Shown here: piece after piece, positions 1-11,619 of the stretch
Layout of the letters: the number at the start of each line of letters is the position of its first letter
Numbering within the stretch: position 1 is the first letter of the stretch
Source of the DNA: Pomphorhynchus laevis
Lineage: Eukaryota > Acanthocephala > Palaeacanthocephala > Echinorhynchida > Pomphorhynchidae
Length of the DNA stretch: 64,000 nucleotides
Reading direction: 5' to 3'
Assembly: GCA_012934845.2 (NCBI GenBank)
Contig: WNNJ02002059.1
Coordinates: 1 to 64,000 of the forward strand
Notes under the pieces: generated by a model
Told to the model about the DNA's origin: nothing
The model's input: the letters and a program-made list of their open reading frames with translations, nothing else
Database searches by the model: none
Made by a program: the position numbers and the translations under genes

Positions 1-1367
1 AATGCCAAATATTAGTTCATAAAGATAATGAAGATTATACGTGTTCGCTATTTGAAAAACAGAAGTTGCAAATAACTTCTGATGGATTGAAGGTTTTGGG
101 AGCAGCAATTGGTACGGAATCATTTATGACACAGTTTATGACACGAAAGATAGATACGTGGACCAAAAGCCTTCAAAATTTGATCTTAGTAGCAAATGAA
201 AATCCTTATCTGGCATACATAGTTTTTACACAATCCTTTCAATTTAAATGGCGATTTATTCAACGAACATGCCCAGTAGAAGAAACTCAATTTAAACAGC
301 TTTCGAATTTCATTGTCAATGAAGTGATTACGTCCATGATTGGCATTAGACTCCTTCAGTCTCACATTGACATTATTCAATTACCTCTACGTTATGGTGG
401 ACTTGGAATTTCGCTGCCGGATACACGACCTGAACTAAACCTAAAGTATTCGATTCGTTTGTGCAGTATCCTTTCTGAAAATATTCCTGTAACTCAAATC
501 AAGGCAAAACAACAAGAGAAAGCTTTAGAGATATCAAAAGAGCGTGACATCGATTTTCAAAAGCAAGCATACGCATTAAAATTTCATAATGAAGAGGCGA
601 ACCAAAAAATGTTGTACGCAAGCATAAAGGGAGCGTCAACATGGTTGTCCGTTAGAGCATTCGAACATCGTCATCACGCCTTGTCTAAAAATGAATTTCA
701 TGATGCTGTAGCAGCAAGATATGGTTGGTCACCTCCAAATGCACCATCAACGTGTCTTTGCAATGCCAAATTTGAAATTTCACATGCACATTCTTGTCAA
801 GCAAGTGGATTACCATCAATTCGTCACAATACCATATGTGATTTGATCACCGCTGAGCTAAATATTTTATCTCTCGCTGCTGCTCGAGAGCCTGTGCTTA
901 CCGTAATATCCCCGAGTGTAGTGTTTGAAAGATCAACGACGTCCAAGGAACAAGGAGCACGACTAGACATTGAATGTTATGGGTTATTTGGAAATCGAAC
1001 GGAGCGATCCTTAATGGATGTATGTATATTCAACCATCTAGCTCCTTCGTATTCTCTTGGCAACCCCAATTCACACTTCATGTACCACGCACAGAGAAAG
1101 TACGCAAAGTATGGTGAGCGAATTGAGCGTTTTGAAAGAGCGAGCTTCAATCCATTGATTTTTGCAGCTAATGGAGGAATAGATGGTCAAACCGACCAGG
1201 TACTCAAACATATGGCAAAAAAGAAGGCCTTCAAATTTCACATGCGCTATGAAGAGTGCATCCGCAATTTAAGATGCAAAATCGGCATCAGCCTAGCCAA
1301 ATCAGCATCCATGTGCGTGAGATCAGCACGTCGTAACACACCACAAAACAGATCCACATTGTTATGA
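1..1367 (+). mobile_element. 3' end of RLE-type non-LTR retrotransposon (LINE), ORF open from window edge
   Basis: One reading frame is open from base 3 to the TGA-free end at 1367 (about 455 codons), so the element starts left of the window. The product begins after the RT palm ('VLGAAIG', thumb-like 'LRYGGLGISLP') and continues into a CCHC-like knuckle (CLC..., H, C, about residues 250-265) followed by 'RHN'. A restriction-like endonuclease signature follows: R-x-D ('GARLDIE') and a second Asp ('LMDVCIF') about 15 residues later. This order (RT, CCHC, RLE) is that of R2/NeSL/CRE-type LINEs. Neighbours: a 3'UTR of about 65 bases and a poly-A run at 1432-1449, then an older copy of the same family. 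The uninterrupted frame and preserved A-tail suggest a young copy. The family-level assignment is by motif order; the exact clade is not determined. Confidence 0.8.
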
Positions 1368-1431
1368 AATATTGGGCCCATTTGAGGGTAACCTAACTTG
1401 TAAATTTTACTTTTTGATAATAATAATTATT

Positions 1432-1449
1432 AAAAAAAAAAAAAAAAAT
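1432..1449 (+). repeat. Poly-A tail of the RLE LINE
   Basis: An A-run follows the 3'UTR of the preceding LINE, about 65 bases after its stop. It fits target-primed reverse transcription of a polyadenylated transcript. Confidence 0.6.
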
Positions 1450-1484
1450 AAATATTTTATTAAATAAACATTTTCTCCAAATTA

Positions 1485-1952
1485 ACTTCAGAGGTGTGCT
1501 CATCAACTACAACTGAGCCACTGCTTTCTCCGGTTGATTCAACTATTCAATTGGATTCTTCCTCCACTATACTAGATCGTAATGCACGTCTTGACGTCTT
1601 GTTTTCGGGGTTGTTTAGCGTCCCGTCCGAGCGGTCCTACTTGGACATTTCTGTATTCAATACACGTGCTCGTTTTATGCCACAATGAATCCACGATAAG
1701 CATTCAGTTACAACGAGAATCGAAAAAAAGGCAAAATACTCCGAATGGATATCCAAGATCGAAAGAGCAGCTTTTATACCTGTTATTTTGTCAATACAAG
1801 GTGGATTAGGGGATGAGGCAGAAGAGTTGGTAAAACGTTTAGCAAAATACGTAGCCGTGAGAAGACAGTGCCGTTACAGTGAGGTGATTGTCCGATTCAA
1901 ACGTTCCATTGGAATAGCTCTCGTGCGGGCTAGCTCATGGTGTATCAGATAA
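1485..1952 (+). mobile_element. Older copy of the same RLE LINE, C-terminus only
   Basis: The frame at 1494-1685 reads 'ARLDVLFSGLF' and 'SYLDISVFN', matching the R-x-D ... D nuclease motif of the upstream copy. After a frameshift near 1685 the second frame continues with 'KIERAAFIPVILSIQGGLG' and ends at the TAA at 1950-1952. This aligns with 'RIERFERASFNPLIFAANGG' in the first copy. The copy is 5'-truncated and carries a frameshift, so it is older and dead. It lies directly downstream of the younger copy's A-tail. Confidence 0.75.
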
Positions 1953-3185
1953 ATTTTTTCATTGTTACTTTGGTTATGATTCTGCAGTGTCTTTGTCGAA
2001 TAAATTCGTTTTACATAAAAAAATATATATAAATATGTTAGTGATCCAGCTCCGAAATTCCGAATTTATTATTTTATTATATGAATTAATATAATTTTTA
2101 GACCAATGATTATTTAATAAAGCAACAAATGAATGTAAATATATAAATATTGTATATTATAATACAATATGTATAATACAATACATATAATATTGATGAT
2201 TTTAATAATTTTATTACTTATAAAATGAAAATGAAATGAGTCATAATATGTTGCATATATGCTTTAATGAGTTAAATCTATGTTTTAATGCTTACATATG
2301 TTCATCTATGTTTTAATGATTTTGACATTAAAACTAAAGCATGTTAGATAAAGCATATTACGGACATGCTTTATCGAAATGTTGAAAAACAATCATTTCC
2401 ATTTTTTGCTGCGAAAAGGATATATCCTTTGCTTCGAAAAGTATGTCCTTTTCGAAAAGGAAATATCTTTTGCTGTGAAAATGTATATCCTTTTCACAAC
2501 AAAGGATATGCTGTTGAAATAGATATACATATCTATTTCAACAATTAATTTGTAAATCGAAAATCGTATTTACTTTTTGAATTGGAACGATAGGTGTTAA
2601 TTTTTCTAAATTCTATTAAATTAATTAAATTAATACATTATATCCAGCAAAAAATATTCTTCATATTTCGGCAGTAAACGTTGTTGTCAAAAACTCGTTG
2701 TTGAGTTGCTCCGCCAAAATATTGAAAATTGATTTGATTTTTCTATTTAACTGAGTCATGATAATTAATGTATTGATCAATTTGGAAACTATATTAGGTA
2801 TATAGAGGCAATGTTGTTAAATACATCTTTTACTTACATAATCTGATTAGAATTTAATGATATAATGTGCATCAATCTTAAGAAAGTTCAATTTGACACG
2901 AAATAGAGCAAAAAACGATATTCACGATTTGTGTGATTTTGACTTTTGTAAAAATGTTAGTTTATAACGGTTCAAATGTCTTTTAAACTGATGCGCTTAT
3001 CCGAAAGAATAATATTATTATCAGAAATAATGATACAAATGTTGTTTCGAACCTAGCAAACGTTTCTTATTAATCCGCATTTTTCTATATCTATCGAACA
3101 TTCGATTTCAATAAAAACTCTATTCACTCTCTTCTATGATTTGAGATGACAACAAATTTATAACTTAATTTTTAACAATCTTTAG
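1953..3185. other. AT-rich non-coding stretch with small palindromes
   Basis: No coding signal is visible. Between 2395 and 2545 there are overlapping palindromic runs built on variants of 'aaaggatat' and 'gaaaagg'. 2860-2900 resembles the 'caagaaagttcactttgac' end repeat seen at the Penelope-like element at 58450. 3085-3140 resembles a hairpin repeat near 21440-21490. Confidence 0.4.
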
Positions 3186-3253
3186 CAATAAGTGGACTCC
3201 GTGCTTTTACAGGATTGCGTGATGAAATACGTTCAATAATCACAAAAGCAAAG
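3186..3253 (+). CDS. Sos: Son-of-sevenless-type RasGEF, exon in the REM region
   Basis: The segment is preceded by a 3' splice site (TTTAG at 3181-3185) and followed by GTAGCT at 3254. It starts with two bases of a split codon and reads 'LRAFTGLRDEIRSIITKAK'. This aligns without gaps with the end of the animal SOS REM module (EFIGTVRG...ITKIIQRKK). It ends in phase 0, as the next recognised exon (7603) requires. It is the most upstream exon of the gene in the window; the rest of REM, PH, DH and histone-fold exons must lie further left. Short, so identification rests on its position and phase with later exons. Confidence 0.6.
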
Positions 3254-4159
3254 GTAGCTAAGTATAAAAATTAATTTTATTAAATAAAATTAATTTTATT
3301 TAATAAATTTTATTTTAGACCGGGATATCTTACTGCTTATTCAATACCACTCATTATTTGCAAAAATATATCATTAGTAATATATTTACATATTATTTGA
3401 TCAAATTCTTCGCTTTTATAAAGTAATAAACGGCAAACTGTTATTTTAATAGTCGGTTTTATTAAATTACATTAATCCAAATTAATATCAATGCTATTAC
3501 TTCACCAATAATCAATATTTATATAATCATTATATATCATAGACTATTGAATTATACTTTATTGAATTATCCACTAAGATAAAAGTTCTGATTATTCAAC
3601 TGATTACAAAATTCAAGAGATATTGTGCTAGATATTTCAAAGGTCTGTACAGTAATTGGCTAAATTGGGCTGGATATTTCAAAACTTATAGTATTAAAAT
3701 GTATTCAGACAAACAAACTTCAAAAATATGTTTAAGTTGAAATTTAACAAATTCTGACGTAATGATTAAAAGTCACCAAATGAAGTCGTTATAATTGTAT
3801 ACATAAACTTTCATTTTCATAATATATTTGGTTCTTGTAGCAATGGATATATTCTTTGAATTCTAACAAAAAATTGAGGGATTTAATATAACAACTATTT
3901 TTGATGATTTTTGGTTGAACGTAGTAACCCAAAAAGTTAATGCCAGTCATCTTGATTTCACTTAATGCTTGAATATTTTAATTTGAATAAACAACATATG
4001 CTGTATATTTCAAACCCAGATTCAGGTGCTATTGTCGGCCCAAGTGCTCGACTTTCAGCCGAGCACAATGTTTTCATTGCATTAAACTGAATTAATACAG
4101 CCGAGTTAGATACGGCTGATTTCGTAACCCTTGATATCAAATGCTAAAGTCCTGGTTGC

Positions 4160-4350
4160 ACTCTGAAAACCTATGTGAAGGCTACTCGTAGCGTCGATAG
4201 AGATTTCTTTCTGCGGGAGTTCAACTGTGGATATTGTTCAGCAAAACGCTTATCATCAATTGAAGAAGTTGTTGAGCGCTCACGAATCGAAATCGCTGAG
4301 TTGACGATAGAGCTTGGAAACTTGAAGAATAATTTTTTGGAAAGAACTTA
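4160..4350 (+). pseudogene. Coding-like remnant with C-x2-C and coiled coil, unidentified
   Basis: A frame ending in TAA near 4350 reads 'RDFFLREFNCGYCSAKR' followed by an amphipathic stretch 'EEVVERSRIEIAELTIELGN'. The C-x2-C pair followed by a coiled coil resembles the PHD-like zinc-finger ORF1 of some LINEs, but the family cannot be fixed. No start codon or splice signals support a host gene. Confidence 0.3.
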
Positions 4351-4391
4351 ATTTAATGGTGGAGAATCCGGTGTAACTAGATCGCGTACTT

Positions 4392-5560
4392 TTGCAGGTT
4401 CTACATGAGGTCGTACTTTTGCTGGTCAATCATTTTAACAAGGATATAATCCCGCTTAAATTCTTGCAAGAGTGTGATAATCAAAGCGTTCGTATAAATA
4501 GAGGGTTACCTGTTTCATCGAATAGAATAATCAAGACGTCGTCAAGAACATTTACTCTATCAACATGTCGATATCTTCTACTCAAACGATTTTCAGCTAA
4601 GCAAACTGATATTCCTCTATGGTTACTTGTTTCAACTGACGAATCGATATCACGTCAAACACTTTCCTATTGTAGTAAGCTACGAAATTCATCTAGATTT
4701 TCCAGACCAAGTTTTCATATAGAGGTTTCATATACTCTCGACCCTTAATCATTGCATTTCTCAAAACAGAAATGTCACTTTTTGTGGAATTAAATGGTTG
4801 AAAGCCATACTGCTTAACAGGCAAATAATCACACATTTAATGAAAAAACCTTTTTGATAGGATAGTCGTGAAAATCATTTAAAGTTGATTCATAACCAAT
4901 ACTCTATTGGTTCATGTTTGATGGTTTACCCTTAGCTTTGTACAGTAACTTAAGCAACCGCTTCTATAAGACCCAGAATGATGAACCACTAAGTACTCGG
5001 TTAAATAGACCAAGCCATTAATCAGAGACAATCTAAAATGTATCTTTAACGTGCTCTCTCGCAAGCCATCCACACCTATTGCTTTATGTTTTCGCAATTA
5101 GTAAGTACCTGTCCATAGCTTTTCGATTGCAAGCAAAGCGTTTAATAGATTCCCTGACGAAAATGGTATCGTTATATTTAAATCACAGGATTTCAAAACA
5201 GATGCTAACTTTGAAGAAAGAAAAGAAGAAAACGTGAAAATCGGAATAGAAACTGACACTGACTGACGATTACAAGAAGTATCAATTTTCCAATACATTA
5301 ACCGAGCTTGTTCCAAAACTCGTTCATCCCTATATTATGTTCTAGCTTTCGCAGTCATGCATATCTGAATATTATAGCTTGTATTCACCGAAAGATTCAA
5401 TAACATCAATAACATCAAAAAACTTGCACAAATGTAAATTGTTTGAGATGAGAAGAACAACGAAAAAGCGTTGCATGCGAAATAATTCACTAAACAGTCA
5501 AGCTTATAAAGATAATTGAACGCCAGCCTTAGTCTCAACAAAATAGTGTGGGCTTATCAT
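4392..5560 (-). mobile_element. Degraded LINE reverse transcriptase
   Basis: On the minus strand, frames between 5316 and 4740 contain pieces typical of a non-LTR RT in the right order. 'HKAIGVDGLRE' (motif K-x2-G-x-DG) lies near 5090; a segment ending 'YCTKLRVN' sits where 'P..K' is expected; 'QYGFQPFNSTKSDISVL' (motif QxGFRxxxST) lies near 4800. Several frameshifts and stops separate the pieces. Upstream on the minus strand, 5330-5910 has long but unconvincing frames that may be the endonuclease end. The clade is undetermined (Jockey/CR1/RTE-like). Confidence 0.5.
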
Positions 5561-6260
5561 ACCGACGATAAGAAGGTAATTTAGTCATCTATGATATCTG
5601 ATGCAGATAACTTGTGTTGAAAGTAACAAGACACAACCGAATAGTGGGAGTGTCGAATAGAATGATGGATTATGTAGTATAGGTGATACTGTGTGAAGCG
5701 ATAATTCAGGCCAACCGACAAACCCGCAGAGGAACTTATGCGTTCTCCGATAACTGCATAGCTCTCTATTGTATAAAAAACAGGAATATCCATGGTATAA
5801 GTACAAAAGATTTCGAGCAAGAAAACAACAGCAAAACGATATAGGTAATTCCCAAAAAGAGTCGTTTACAATAGACTCTGATGACGGGTCACATAGAGTC
5901 ACACAGCCCAAACTAACAACTTCAGAAGTGACACGTTCTTTCTGGACATAGAGATAACATAAAATGTATTTGATGTATATGATTGAATCTTAATTTTCAA
6001 ATAACGTCAGCGAATATCCAGGCAAGAAATAATGTTTATTAATGAATTTAAATATTTAATCATAAGTAAATATTAATAGCTAATATTTATATCAATAAGA
6101 TTATATTTATTCATAAGTAATATTTATTCGTATAATTTTAATTATAATTTAATAATATAATTTTTTTCCAAAATAAAAAATATAATTTATTAAAGATTAA
6201 TTTTATTTAATATAATTTAATTGATATAATTTTTAATTATTAAAAATTTATAGAATATAT

Positions 6261-6447
6261 ATAATGACAATGTGAATATATATCAATAAATTTTAATTGA
6301 TCATTTCGATAGTTCTTTAAATTTTTTTATATTACATATATTGTAAGCATAAATTAAAATCAATTTGTAAGCTACTTCCGGTCTAATTTTTCAGAGATTA
6401 CCAATAATTTAGTCATTATCGATGCATATATATTCACATTGTCACAC
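6261..6447. repeat. Small inverted-repeat (MITE-like) element
   Basis: 'TGACAATGTGAATATATAT' at 6265-6283 recurs as its exact reverse complement at 6426-6444, enclosing about 140 bases of AT-rich sequence. A third related copy of the 'gtgacattgtgac' end lies at 6521-6533. No ORF. It lies in the first visible intron of the RasGEF gene. Confidence 0.5.
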
Positions 6448-6520
6448 AGGCAACCGAAACGACCAGTGAGTACTTCATTCTACTGATGAGTGTTGCCGGG
6501 TACTCATTGGTCGTCTAGAA
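6448..6520 (+). ncRNA. Hammerhead-like core modules in unusual order
   Basis: GAAAC (6456-6460), CTGATGAG (6483-6490) and GTC (6513-6515) all lie within 60 bases, flanked by complementary segments. GGCAAC before GAAAC pairs with GTTGCC after CTGATGAG. The 13-15 bases after GAAAC pair with the bases ending at GTC (one G-U). TTCTA before CTGATGAG pairs with TAGAA after GTC. These are the three helices and all conserved boxes of a hammerhead, but the strand order is not one of the three circular permutations of the known fold, so in one molecule the helices would be pseudoknotted. It may instead be a rearranged or dimeric relic. Confidence 0.3.
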
Positions 6521-7602
6521 GTGACATTGTGACTGAAAGTCGTGAATCGAAGTCCAGTCTATCAAGCAACACCATTTAGTATAAATGCCGTATTTCGTAA
6601 GAAATCCTGGACCGTTGTATACTCAGCACATCCGTGCACTACAATCATTAGTCGCATTGTGACCAATGATTTGAGTCACTGATAGTCTGTAAATGAATTT
6701 TAGAGAAATTAAAATCGAAATCGCATTTGTTTGTTTGATATTGAAGTAAATTGGTATTTCTTTATGAATGTCAATTGATATTTAAACTGATTCGACATTG
6801 CATTTAGAATGATTTTGGATAATGGTCCTGCTTGTAACTTAATCAATGCTTATATCTTACGAAATACAATAGTAACTTATAATTACACATGATTTATATT
6901 ATAAATGATTTATATTTATAAGCAATTATATCTGATTTACAGAAATACGACTTCGAAAAAGTTACGTTAAAATATGATCTTTTTAACATCCACTATAATG
7001 TAAGATATATATAGGTATATTTTCGGTCCATAAACATATTAAGTTATAAAAATTATTTTTTAGCGTCAACGCTTCTGATTTGCAGCCCTAATATACTAAT
7101 ATATACTATAAACAAAACGGTACTACCCATGTATTAGTCAGCGCCTTTGCCCGACACTATAAACATTTCGCATTTCTAGATTCGAACTGTAAGTATCAAA
7201 TTCGTGATTAGAATATATTAATATATCTATTCTATCAAACGTTTAGTAAAATCCGAAAATAATTAAATAAATATATTTTTCCGAGTTTTTTTTTAACATT
7301 CAGACCTTCTCGCATTTGAATTTGTCGATAAAGTCCTTCCATTAATTATAAAATAAAGATTGTTCTTCGTATCATTTTTAATTGTTTGAAGCTTGTATGT
7401 TCTATAAATTGAAAAATGTCTTCAAAATTGAGATGATCCACAAGAAATTTCAGAGAATTGTTACTAAATTGTTTATTTTACTTAATGTTTTATAATGAAA
7501 TGTCAACTGTATTTTACAATTGGAACGAATATTCCTGGTTTCTGTAGTTGAATTTAAAACCTATTTAAAATGGATTGTTGCCTCAATTCTCGTATATTTT
7601 AG

Positions 7603-7722
7603 ACTGACGGCTTAACAATATGCTCAGGCATTTCCAAACAAAAAGATAATATTCTATTCATGCCAGCAACACCATTTGAATATCATATTGCATGTATACC
7701 TGAACAGTTTTCAATCTTAACG
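7603..7722 (+). CDS. Sos: Son-of-sevenless-type RasGEF, exon joining REM and catalytic domain
   Basis: Bounded by TTTTAG and GTAAAC, this exon is exactly 40 codons in phase 0 at both ends. It encodes a segment ending 'EYHIACIPEQFSILT', matching the animal SOS linker 'EWHISRPGHIETFDLLT' that directly precedes the RasGEF domain. The next exon starts 'LHPIELARQ', equivalent to SOS 'LHPIEIARQ', so the join falls at the expected place. The fit of splice sites, phase and alignment makes this a firm exon. The first half ('CSGISKQKDN') is divergent. Confidence 0.8.
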
Positions 7723-7957
7723 GTAAACCAATAATAATCTACTTGTAAATGATATATTAATTAATACTATATGTAATATCCTAATATCCTAAAATGTGTA
7801 ATTTATTAGAATATATAGAATTATATTAATTAATAATATATATAATTATATATTATATGTATTATATATTATATTTTTTTGACATTCTACAAGTTGTAAG
7901 TTGATCATATAGAACGATCTACTATTTATATTTAATTACGCTATATGTGATATATTA

Positions 7958-8061
7958 TATTTCAATTGTGAAGATAATATAACAACGTTTCATTTTAATG
8001 GACAATTTGCGGAAACCAAAGTAACCCTTCAAATTTATTAAATAAATTATAAATAAATAAT
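7958..8061. repeat. Diverged left extension of the duplicated repeat
   Basis: About 100 bases (starting 'caattgtgaag') match 32436-32539 at visibly lower identity than the adjoining 1.36-kb block. In the other location the two parts are separated by about 1145 bases (32540-33684). Confidence 0.65.
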
Positions 8062-9423
8062 GGTCGAAACTTCAATTTTACTTCAATTTAAAATACCTCA
8101 TGATATTTTTATTAAAAAGAAACATAAAAACTATTATATAAGTATTAATAAAATATGTCTGACATACAGTCTGACAAAATATGCATTTTACGATTGTCGT
8201 GCAAAACTCGTCTAATCATTTTACCCATAGGTTAATAATAACTATTTTTATTATTGATTTATAATTAAATTGTAATATTTAAAAATGACAGGAATAAATA
8301 AGAACTGGCTATTTCATAAATATCACACTTTATATTTAATTATGCTCTATATTATATGTGATATATTATATACAACATCCTTCTAACAAATCAAAATAAC
8401 AATGAATGAACAATTCATAATATTTTATTTGGCATTTTTAAAATTGAATTTTAAAAAATTAAATTATATTATTAAAATGTGATTTGATATACAAATAAAT
8501 ATGCAATTCACGTTTGTTATTACGCGTCTTTTCGTGTTACATTTAAATTAATATGATATGTTTTTTTATCATCAATACCCTTTCGAAAAGGGTATTTAAT
8601 CGGCATTTTCTCAACTTGAAAATATTAAACGAGAAATAATTTAACGGACATCTACGAGAAATATTATATTCTTTGATGCAAATAGAGAGAGAGTAATTGT
8701 TTAAAATTATGCGCTTTAAATCAATTGCGATCATGTGTGAAATTTTTGACACGTGACAATACCTTTATTATTGAAATTACAAGCATTTAATGATATATAA
8801 TTTTCAAACTAAGAATAAACATTAAGAGGGAGAGTACCTCTTACATATAAGAAAGAGGAAAATGTAATCGAACAATAGAGCAGGTAAGAAAAATTAAAAG
8901 TACATAGATATCAATTATGTCACTTCCATATATTCATAATGTGTAAGTGCAGATTCATCTTGTTCATATGGATATTAATTGTAATTATTGAAAGTGTATA
9001 ACTCCGTAACTTGATCCGTATTCAAATACTAAAATAAATCCATTTCAGCTTATAGATCTATCTATGTTTAAATGAATAAAATACTTAAAGTAATTAAAAC
9101 ACATTTTAAAATTGTTTTAAGGTAATCGAAATTAATACTGGATTAAAAGCTCATCATTACAAAAGGTCATACCTAACCTTTTACACCATTTAATGATTTA
9201 ATGTTATTAACTAGTCTATTATTAGATCAGGTATATTATTAACTGTTCTAAACTACTTTTAAAATTGAAACTATTTTCAAAATTAGTTTTAAACTTTTTA
9301 ACTACTGTTTTAACTAAAGTTTTTATTCTTTTAAACAACTTTAAAAACTAATAAATTAAATCTATTTTTAATTTATATCGTAAAGACGACATATTTCAAT
9401 TTGCCAGAAACATATTTTTGCAT
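8062..9423. repeat. Copy 1 of a 1.36-kb near-identical duplication
   Basis: This segment matches 33685-35046 base for base at a constant offset of 25623 with no indel; I noted only about three substitutions (near 9098, 9149 and 9174). It is AT-rich, with a palindrome 'taccctttcgaaaagggta' near 8577. Its right end carries a fragment of the Penelope-type RT family ('YRKDDIFQFARNIFLH', about 9370-9423). The 69-codon minus-strand frame in both copies (8543-8752) is probably fortuitous. Copy 1 ends abruptly inside the RT fragment, whereas copy 2 continues, so copy 1 looks derived or truncated. Confidence 0.85.
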
Positions 9424-9602
9424 AAACATATATATTTAATATATTTGGTTATTTATTAGATAATCCAATATTTATTGTTTTATTTAGTTAATATTAAAGA
9501 GAAATTAATTGTTATAATTACTATAATGTCTATCTTACAGAAATTCAATCATATTAAATTAATAGAATCCATAAGTAGTTTGATAATCGAATTAATAGAA
9601 GC

Positions 9603-9735
9603 CGTTAAAAGTAGAAACATCTATATTTAGACAAATAAGAGGTGTTCCAATGGAAGGTATAGCTGATTAATTTTTGAGCTTTATAAAATATTAATATTCT
9701 ATAAACTATATAAAGATATAAAATATATTTTCTAG
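9603..9735 (+). mobile_element. Old Penelope-type RT fragment
   Basis: A decayed stretch resembles the 'FRQVKGVPMRG' region of the better copies at 9950 and 53990: 'tttagacaaataagaggtgttccaatgg'-type sequence with 'gctgattaatttttgagc' after it. It is short and broken, and is one of several fragments of this family clustered in the intron. Confidence 0.45.
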
Positions 9736-9874
9736 TCCGCTCTTTACAAATTGAGATTTCGCTGATGTAATATCTAAATCGATATGACAGTTTATTTTAC
9801 AAATATTTGCTTTATATTTTCCACACACGAAATACTAACTATAGCGAGAGCTTAAATACATCTAAGATAAGCAT

Positions 9875-10523
9875 TTGAAAAGATTATTTGATAAAATTAG
9901 AATGAAAATGAAAATAACAAACAATTTTAGAAGAAAAAATAAAAATCAAAATTATTTAAAAGTAGGGACATCTATATTTAGACAAGTAAAAGGTGTTCCA
10001 ATGAGAGGTAATAGTAGCCCAATTATAGCTGACTTGTTTTTAAGCTTTATAGAATATGAATTTGTTCATAACTGTGTAAAGAACTAAATTTAAACAATAT
10101 AAATATATGAAATATATGTTTCGATACATTGATGATATATGTGTATTTAATTCTAATAATTTTTATTCAATTAGTGAGCACATTTATCCAGAAAGCCTTA
10201 TTCTTAACAAAACCAATATTAATGATAAAGAAGGTGTATATCTAGATATGAACATTAAATTAACATTAACTAAAACTACTATTAATTTATATCGTAAAGA
10301 TGACATATTTAAATTTACAAGAAACATATTTTTGCATGAGCATTCATGCATACCATATAATATAAAATATAATACATTAAATAATGAAATTTTAAGAATT
10401 GCAACAATATGTAATGATATTGTATTTCTTCAAAATCATTTAAATAATTTAATAGATACATATTTTAAACTAGGTTACTATAAAAGTAAAATCAAACAGA
10501 AAAAAGTTAATATAATAGTTTAA
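9875..10523 (+). mobile_element. Penelope-type reverse transcriptase fragment
   Basis: The frames encode the RT core: 'FRQVKGVPMRGNSSPIIADL' (motif GxPMGxxxSP, about 9968-10030), 'MFRYIDDICVFN' (catalytic YxDD, about 10115-10150), 'GVYLDMNIKL' and 'LYRKDDIFKF'. It closely matches the minus-strand copy at 53388-54077. The overall motif set is that of the Penelope-like/related RT group found in cnidarians, fish and other animals; the exact lineage is not certain. The copy is a 5'-truncated, broken fossil. Two perfect hairpins lie just downstream (10533-10613). Confidence 0.7.
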
Positions 10524-10532
10524 AAATATAAC

Positions 10533-10613
10533 TGCTGAATAGTTTAAAAATGAATTTAAACTATTCAGCAGACAATTTATTTACAAAAGGTCTGCAGTCG
10601 ATAACTGCAGACC
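10533..10613. repeat. Two adjacent perfect hairpins after an RT fragment
   Basis: 'tgctgaatagttta' pairs with 'taaactattcagca' (10533-10570). 'aggtctgcag' pairs with 'ctgcagacct' (10587-10613). Neither is present downstream of the sister RT copy at 53388, so they may mark the insertion end rather than the element. Confidence 0.5.
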
Positions 10614-10784
10614 TGTGGATACATAGCAATGTCGAATGATTTAAAATAGTTGATAATGATCACTTATTGATAAAGAATTCTTCGAGCTGGATCAAAAGAT
10701 CGGAAAATTTTATTTGATATTTCGCTAACCTTAGCATCGTTAGATAATAAATTATCCACTAATAAATTATACATTGATGATATA

Positions 10785-11400
10785 TGTGTATTTAAAAGTA
10801 GGGTCATCTATATTTAGACAAGTAAAAGGTGTTCCAATGAGAGGTAATAGTAGCCCAATTATAGCTGACTTGTTTTTAAGCTTTATAGAATATGAATTTG
10901 TTCATAAATGCGTAAAAAATAAATCTAAATTATATAAAGATATGAAATATATGTTTCGATACATTGATGATATATGTGTATTTAATTCTAATAATTTTAA
11001 TTCAATTAGTGAACAAATTTATCCAGAAAGCCTTATTCTTAACAAAACCAATATTAATGATAAAGAAGGTGTATATCTAGAACTACTGTTAATTTAAACC
11101 AGGTTACGATAAAAATAGCATCAAGCAGTCCATATATACTAGATATGGACATTAAATATACTATATATGGACATTAAATATGGACATTATTATATTTACA
11201 ATATAATATATTGCCATATTGGTTTTGATATTGGTTTTCTTCAAAATCATTTAGGTAATTTAATTGAAAAATTTACAATAAAATTTATAATAAAATTAAA
11301 AATGTATTTTTAATAGCAATTTTTATTCAATAAGCGAAGGAATTTATCCAGGTAGCCTCATTCATAATATAAACCAATATTGATGATAAAGAAGGTAAAC
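10785..11400 (+). mobile_element. Further Penelope-type RT fragments
   Basis: 10785-11097 repeats 'FRQVKGVPMRGNSSPIIADL' and 'RYIDDICVFN'. 11225-11270 and 11325-11400 resemble later parts of the same RT ('FLQNHL', 'YPGSL'). These are several partial copies, all broken; together with 9603-10523 they show repeated insertion or local duplication of one family. Confidence 0.6.
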
Positions 11401-11619
11401 AAATACAAATCGCTAATGTATATTCTATTGTATCGTATTAATGAATCGTGTTAAATTTATAAAAATGAAATTTTTTAAAATAAAAATATTTTTTTAATAA
11501 ATCTATAATTCTTAATAATTGAATCAATAAGTATAATTTATTAAAAGCTTTAATAAGTAGAATATATAAATATATGTTTTGTAATAATTTTATGCTCTTA
11601 TAATTTTTATCCAGAATAG

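Larger units (their letters stand above)
3254..7602 (+). other. Long intron of the RasGEF gene
   Basis: The intron runs from GTAGCT (3254) to TTTTAG (7597-7602). It contains a minus-strand LINE remnant (about 4390-5560), a short coding-like fossil at 4160-4350, the palindromic element at 6261-6530 and long AT-rich stretches (5950-6260, 6700-7600) in which I see no gene. Confidence 0.55.

Noticed and set aside
186-380. Minus-strand frame inside the first LINE
   Set aside because: Opposite-strand shadow of the open LINE frame.
2366-2548. 60-codon frame
   Set aside because: Product of palindromic repeats; no protein-like composition.
5585-5911. 108-codon minus-strand frame rich in Cys and Leu
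   Set aside because: No endonuclease motif could be seen; possibly part of the neighbouring LINE remnant but not supportable.
8543-8752. 69-codon minus-strand frame identical at 34166-34375
   Set aside because: Identity is explained by the 1.36-kb duplication; composition is AT-driven and no features support a protein.
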